DNA of 64,000 nt, taken from the NCBI GenBank assembly GCA_011317545.1, contig WUJK01000002.1, positions 62,001-126,000 of the forward strand, given 5' to 3'. The notes under the pieces are model-generated. The model was given only the letters and a program-made list of their open reading frames with translations. It was not told where the DNA came from and searched no databases. Of the stretch, positions 58,232 through 64,000 are shown piece after piece (positions within the stretch are counted from its first letter, which is position 1; each line of letters opens with the position of its first letter). The position numbers and the translations under genes are program-made. Source of the DNA: Coniella vitis (taxonomy: Eukaryota > Ascomycota > Sordariomycetes > Diaporthales > Schizoparmaceae).

Positions 58232-59749
58232 CTAGATGAACATGAAAGTCTTCAGTGGGACACCTTTACCCCTCAAATAGTCTGGTTCCATCCTCGGGTC
58301 TGATTTGACAATGTCTCCAGTCCGTCTATTCTTGAATATTCTCATGATACGCGGGTCTTCTGACGTTCTTTCCCTTCTGTCCAAGGCTTCCCACTCGTCA
58401 GACAGCGGATCAAGTCGGGGGTCTTCGTCTTCAGTGGTATTTGTATCGGAATTTTGAAAGCGTAGAATGGTGAAAAGGCCGGTTTCGTCATTAAAGACAT
58501 GAGCCGCCCAGGGGGATGGAAGCGGTCCTAGGAAAGCGTTGGCGTCGTTGAGACCGAAGACAAAGCATTCACCCAAAACTTGGAATGCCTCATTCGGTTG
58601 TGGACGGATAAGAAGCGGCGATTCGCATCCAAGCAGAACGCAAATTTGATCACCTATTCACAAAAGCATTAGAATTGCCAACAAAACAATCTATCAGAAG
58701 AAAGAGCAAAACAGAATGCCTGGTTGGGCAACAAGCGGCGCCAAGCCGAAATAGCCCTCGGATGTGGTCACCCACGTGCGGCCTGGCAGTAGGGAAAGGG
58801 CAAGTTTCTCCATCGGCGTTGGCTTGGAATCCATCGACAGAGTTGTCTTTGCTCTTCTACCAAAAAGTGCTGTGGGCGAGTCTTGAGAGATCCACTCATC
58901 AAACGATCCGGCATAGTCGCGATCAGGAAATCGATCATTCAGAGCATTGCCTGTTAGTGATCTGGCATATGCATTGCGGACTGTTCCTCCGGTGACGTAT
59001 TCATCTGAGTCGAGGTTGGGTGGCTCCCATCCTCGTACCAATATCAAAGACTCAAGTACACCTGCCCCGGATGGCAGTGGTCTCTGGATGTGCGTGATGG
59101 TGGCGCATTGAACGCCTGTTGCTTTCAAAACGCCTTCATCCTCAAAAGACACGTCGCAGCGAGAGTGACCAGCTGCAAACTGCCAGTCCATTCTTCGTGA
59201 GATTTTCAATTTAGAAGCCAAGTTAGGAACCCACGAGGGACTCGTTATACCCTCTTCGATATCTGTGTGGCAAAGGCGCAAGAACTCGAGACGTTGAGTG
59301 TACTGGATGTGAGCTTTCGTCGCATCCTTGTACACCTCTTGGACCGACAATGCGTAATTCGGACGAATCGCATCCCGGAAACTGTGCGGAAACAATCCGT
59401 GCAGTCCATACACACGGTCTCGAGCGTCTGTACAAGATCTGCCATACACTTGATAGAAAATGTCCGAGAGAGGATGTTTGTTTGGGAGAAATTCAACCAG
59501 GTTGCCTATCAATCTCATGACTGGCGCCAAGTTCCACGATGCCGCCTTATTGTACCAGAGAGCAAGGACGGCATAACGAAAAGTAATCCAATCGAGCTCT
59601 TCCTCGCCACACAAGAACAATCCGCGGCGAGCCAGGTGTGCCTCTTGAACCACCCAGAGGCGTTCGAACCACGAGCGTTGTAAGAGGTTATTGATAGCCT
59701 TCCAAGTGCTTTCATCGTATGGAAGCTGGATGGAGGAGTCAAACCATGT
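58232..59749 (-). pseudogene. HET-domain protein, 5' part cut off by a chromovirus
   Basis: Minus-strand exons 59749-58720 and 58653-58232, about 480 codons left. Typical middle and end of fungal HET proteins: RSWFERLWVVQEAHLAR, then DARDRVYGLHGLF, PSWVPN, and after the intron DQICVLLGCESPLLIRP followed by LGECFVFGLND. The N-terminal HET core motifs are missing because the LTR starts at 59750 in mid-frame. The intron donor is GC (G|GCATTC) with acceptor ATAG, either a GC-AG intron or a damaged donor. No other stop in the remaining exons, so the insertion may be recent. HET proteins act in recognition of non-self during hyphal fusion. Confidence 0.82.
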
Positions 59750-60210
59750 TGTAATGATCCTTGCCTGAATCCCTGATTCTGGAAGTACCTGTGAGTTATA
59801 TGTTAGCAGGATGGGGAAGTATTACCTTTAAGTCTTCGTACGTTGTCGAGCAATATCAAGTATCACAAGTGATCAAGAGGGATTACCCTATTATATAAAA
59901 TAATACTTAGATTTATAACTAAAGACTATAAGGAAACTATCTAATGTTAAGCTGTAAACTCCTATCCTTATATCCTTCTATTATAATATAAGTCGATCTA
60001 GTCGATAAGCGACTCTATCGACTCGTAGTATATAGGTCGATTAGGTCGATAAGCGACTCTATCGACTATATAACTATTAGGACCCTAACCCTAATTATAT
60101 TATCCGTAGGTCCTTATATAAGAGATCCTATCGATCCGTTATAGTTCCGACTTCTAATGCTATATTGCGTTGGCCTATCCCTATAACCTATATAACCGTA
60201 GGTTATAATA
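59750..60210 (-). repeat. 3' LTR of the last chromovirus, little mutated at its outer end
   Basis: TGTAATGATCC to GGTTATAATA, 461 bp; the presumed target duplication is CATGT at 59745-59749 (other end outside the window). The cassette has two GTCGATAAGCGACTCTATCG units (60001-60064). CTTATATAAG at 60113-60122. Confidence 0.85.
60113..60122. promoter_or_regulatory. Palindromic TATA motif of the LTR
   Basis: CTTATATAAG equals its own complement. It also occurs at 41356-41365 and, with small changes, near 4609, 18374, 40000 and 49616, always followed by AGATCC/GAGATC and the CGGTCCGTT block. Position within the LTR fits a core promoter; direction cannot be told from the motif. Confidence 0.45.
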
Positions 60211-63200
60211 TTATCTCCCTTCTATCGGTCTTTATCCCTAAAGACTATAGTTATTTCTGTAAGTAGTTCTGCCTAATATTCTTACTTCGGATTATGCTTT
60301 CCTAATTCGTTATATCGTCGTCTTTACGTATTATAAAGCCTCGTTCGATAAATCCAAGGTCTAATTCTGCTAAACAGAAATTATCCTTATATTTAATTAT
60401 TCTTTCGAATACTTTCGAGATACGTCCTTATTCCTATTACGATTCTAAAGGTAAAACTTCTTATTAAGTTTCCCCTAGCGATTCTTCCCGTTACGCTGAA
60501 TATATATGTAATAAGCGCTTACGATATAACGTTCTAGAGACGATAAACTCTTTAGATCTCTTATTTATTTTATCGCAATATTAGAGATTAGAGGACGAAA
60601 TAGAGGAGTTAGAGGAGGAGCGTTATACTTTAGATACTAAAATTAATCGGATATATTGTTAAAAGAAGATATAGCGGGAATGGATAGCGCGTGCTATTCG
60701 TTGCGGTTTATCGAATCTAGAGGATCTGGATCGCGTAGAGCGTAAGGAGGCGGAGAAGGAGCGCGTAGCTGCTAAGGCTAAGAGGCGTCCTGCGGAATCG
60801 GCTATTCCCGAAGGCCTATTGCCCGAAGGTTTTATAATTACTATATTGGAGGATTTTAATTAGTCTAGGGTTTCTCCGTTATCTCCGTCCGATTTTCTAA
60901 TTAGGGATTTATAAGGCGCTAGGGCCTCTAGTTTGTGATTTTTAGTTGATAAGGGTTAGTAGGGGTTCCTTTATTGCTTATAGGAGATAGCGGATATCCG
61001 TAGTATAGCGGCTATACGCCTTAACTTCTATAGTTAAGGTTATACCTTTAATTCCTGGATACCCGTTGGTTTTATATAGCGTTTTCGTTTTTATACGGAT
61101 TATTACGTCTAGGTTCTTAAGTATTTCCGCTAATTCTCGTATTCTTTAATTAAATCTCTATAGACGTTCTTTAGAGGTTCCTAAGTATTTTCTAAGTTAT
61201 CGTATCCTTTCTATTTAATAAGATATTGCTTTCTATATCCGCGTTTACGTAAATTAAGGATTTATTCAACTTCGTATTATACTTATTCTAGTTCGATAAT
61301 ATCTATATCGTATAAAAGTTCTACGTTTATAGGTGCTAGTTCGAGGAGTAAGATATAGAAGACTGGGTATAGCCGTATATACGGAATTTCGAGTTCGTAG
61401 TTAACTAGCGAAATTTATCGTGCAATTCTATAAGGTCTAAGTTTCTTATAGTCGAGTTTATCGCTAGGTCTAGTGGTTTTAATATTTTTACGGTTAAGGT
61501 AGACTTTATCTCCCTTTTATAGGATTAGTCCCTTAATCCTTTTCTGGTTAGCGTATTTCGTTATTTATTCTTTAATATCCTAAAGTATACGTCGAGTATC
61601 TTCGTATAATTACTTAATTCTTCTAGCGTATTAGTCTGCCGTTTCTACGTTTCTACCTAATAGTATTTCGTAGTATACCGTAGGGTTGCGTCTATAGAGT
61701 AGGAAGAATAGTGATTTTCCTATACTTATTATATCTACGCTGTTATAGGCGAATTATACTATAGGTAAGAGTTCGACCTAATTATCTTATTCGTAGTTAA
61801 TATAATATTATAGATATTATTCTATAATCTGGTTAGTATATTCCGTTTATCCGTCTATCTAAGGATAAAATACCGTAGATATACGTTATATTATTCCGAG
61901 GTATTTAGTAAGTAAGATCTAGAATTTCGATACGAATTTTCTATCTCTATCTAATATAATTTCCTAAGGTATTCCGTAGTTAGCGATAATAATACGGAGG
62001 AATATATATATAAGTTCTTCTACGGTACTACTTTCCTTATATAGTAGGAAGTATACGTACTTACTTAGTCTGCAAACTACTACTAAGATACTATCGTACT
62101 ATACCTAAGTTAAGGGTTCTCGTAAGAGGGGTAGCTTAGTAATAAAGTCTAGACTAATAGATAACTAAATAGTTATAGGTACTAGTAGAGGTTATAGTAG
62201 TTTATAAGGTTTATATTATTCTATCTTATTCCGTTTATATATATCGTAGTTATTAACGATATCCGTGACTCGTTTCTTAAGGTTTAGTGGATTCTAATAA
62301 CGTTAAATCCTTTTATAGGTTACTCTAATTCCTTAGTATCTATATACTAGTACGCTATAGATACTTCTAATAAAGTCGTTTTATTCTAATATTATTAGGT
62401 TATCGAGGTTAGGTATTTCTCCTTTAATACGTAGTATTATATTAAGTTCCTTAGTAATAGATAGTATAATAAGGTTGCCTTCCGAATCTTCCTTAAAGAT
62501 TACTATAATATCTTGGTCTTTGCTATTGCTATCCTTATAGTCTAACTATCTGCTAAGAGCGTCTACTCGTTCGTTTTCTTTACCTTTACGGTAGATAATC
62601 TTAAAGTCGAATTCTAATAGAAATTCGTACTATCTAACTTATCGTTTATTAAGCTGCTTTATTAAGGTAAATACCTAAAGGTTCTTATAATCCGTATATA
62701 TAAGAATTTATTATTTTACGCCGATAAGGTAGTATCGCTATTCCCTAAAGGCTTCTACTATTACTATAAGTTCTTAATTAGGCGTTCTATAGTTAAGTTC
62801 TAATCTATTTAGCTTCTTACTAAAGTTGCTAATTATCCGTAATCGTCCTTTATTATCTTATTATCCGAGTTATCTACCGAGTATATAATCTAATACGTTT
62901 ATCTCGATCTCGAAAACTTTATCTTAGTCTACTTCGATTAGGATTAGTTCTAATATAATTATATCCTTAATTATATTAAAGGCTTTCTATACCTATTCGT
63001 TCTAGTTAAAGGTAATATCCTTTTTCGTAAGTTCTATAAGTAGTACTATAATATTACTATAGTTCTTAATAAATTATCGGTAGAAGTTAGTATAGCCTAA
63101 GAAGGCTCTAATATCCTTAACGTTCTAAGGTATAGGCTAGTCCCTAACTACCTATACTTTATCTTTCTATATTTATATATACCCTAGTATAATAGTATAT

Positions 63201-64000
63201 CTAAGGTAGTTAACTTCTTAAGTATTCTAGTTATATTTAATAGGTTCTACTAAAATCTTATTATCTTAAAGGATTTATAGGATTATTATAATATACCTCT
63301 AGTATTCCTCGAATATCTTTAAATAAATAAGGATATCGTTTAGGTAAGCGATTATAAAATAGTCGAGGTATTCGTATAAGATAAAGTTTATTATTTCCTG
63401 GAATAATATAGGGGCGTTAGTAAGTCCGAATAATATAATAAGATATTCGAAATATCCGTAGCGTATTCTAAACGCTATTTTCTATTCTTCTCCGGGTTTA
63501 ATACGAATATACGTATATCCTTCTTTAAGGTCGAGGGCTATAAATTATTAAGCTCCTCTAAGTCTATCTCTAAGTTCTTTAAAGAGAGGTAAGGGGTATC
63601 GATTCTTAATTATAATATCGTTAAATTGCCGATAATTAACGTATAATCGTAGTTTACCGTTTTTCTTTAGTATAAATAGGATTAGGTATCCTATTAGTAA
63701 ATAGGAGGGTTTAATATAGCCTTTCTTAAGATTTTCGTCGATATATTCTCTAAATGCTTTAAGTTTATCCTTATCTAATCCGTAGATAGGAAAGAACTTT
63801 AGTTATTCTCCTTCTTTAAATAGGATCTCGTAGTTATATAGGCTATACTCTAGTAGGCTATTATCGAATTTTCCTTAAAATAGTTTTATAAACTTCCGAT
63901 ACTCTTCTAGTATACCGGAGAGGTCTCTAAACATATCTTCGTCTTATATAGTTACTATTATAAGGAGATATCGTTATATATACTTAGTTCCTTCTTAAGC
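60211..64000 (-). mobile_element. Chromovirus internal region, cut by window end
   Basis: From 60211: purine tract, opposite-strand ORF, a variable zone (60940-61100), then on the minus strand chromodomain (about 61380-61240), integrase (about 62420-61480), RNase H (about 62960-62530) and RT (about 63850-63170), leaving the window in the protease region. The part up to about 61100 is clearly less mutated than pol. Confidence 0.85.
60330..60938 (+). pseudogene. Opposite-strand coiled-coil ORF, best preserved copy
   Basis: About 200 codons to TGA 60936-60938: Ser/Tyr-rich N-part, acidic coiled coil (LEDEIEELEEERYTLDTKI), then basic/charged RAIRCGLSNLEDLDRVERKE and EAEKERVAAKAKRR, ending FLIRDL-GARASSL. 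Remaining stops fit Gln or Trp codons. The gene is antisense to pol and lies just inside the 3' LTR, whose palindromic TATA motif could serve it. I know similar coiled-coil frames as 'hypothetical proteins' in ascomycete annotations, from memory only. Confidence 0.6.

Overview
The window comes from a filamentous ascomycete (Pezizomycotina). Support: introns of 44-129 bp with GT..AG ends and CTRAY-type branch points; fungal gene families (Zn2Cys6 regulator, GH18 chitinase with chitin-binding domain, LysM, HET, fungal APH and small kinases); and large blocks mutated in the manner of repeat-induced point mutation (RIP). In these blocks CpA and TpG are almost absent, TpA is abundant, CpG is kept, and broken reading frames carry stops almost only where Trp or Gln codons are expected. 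I cannot name the species.

Layout. 1-5640: RIP-mutated chromovirus (Ty3/Gypsy with chromodomain) plus three overlapping or nested LTRs. 5925-10569: intact gene island, a Zn2Cys6 transcription factor (-) divergent from a secreted nitrilase-like hydrolase (+). 11134-16150: solo LTR, a broken protein-kinase gene, a Pro/Gln-rich ORF and an ORF that runs into an LTR. 16146-25697: compound of chromovirus copies on the minus strand. 25698-40386: plus-strand chromovirus split by a complete 8.3-kb LINE (minus strand) with a 17-bp target duplication. 40851-49189: second gene island, with a LysM gene split by a solo LTR, a multiply broken chitinase of the killer-toxin-like class, an unknown two-exon gene, a broken APH-type gene and an intact small kinase. 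49230-56783: complete 7.55-kb chromovirus. 57240-59749: ABC-transporter relic and a HET gene cut by the next chromovirus, which runs out of the window at 64000.

How parts relate. All LTRs belong to one family (about 461-485 bp). In minus-strand elements the order read on the minus strand is 5' LTR, gag, protease, RT, RNase H, integrase, chromodomain, then a coiled-coil ORF on the opposite strand, polypurine tract, 3' LTR. Three features of the family look unusual: a cassette of about 100 bp inside the LTR that differs from element to element while its borders are conserved; a perfectly palindromic TATA motif that could fire both ways; and tRNA-like sequence between the chromodomain and the opposite-strand ORF in two copies. 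RIP-type changes also appear in host sequence next to insertions (LysM, kinase and chitinase genes, target-site duplications), so the transposons seem to have damaged neighbouring genes both by insertion and by leakage of mutation.

The gene islands suggest an accessory region: regulator plus hydrolase, chitin-related secreted proteins, self/non-self (HET) and kinase-like genes, most already decaying.
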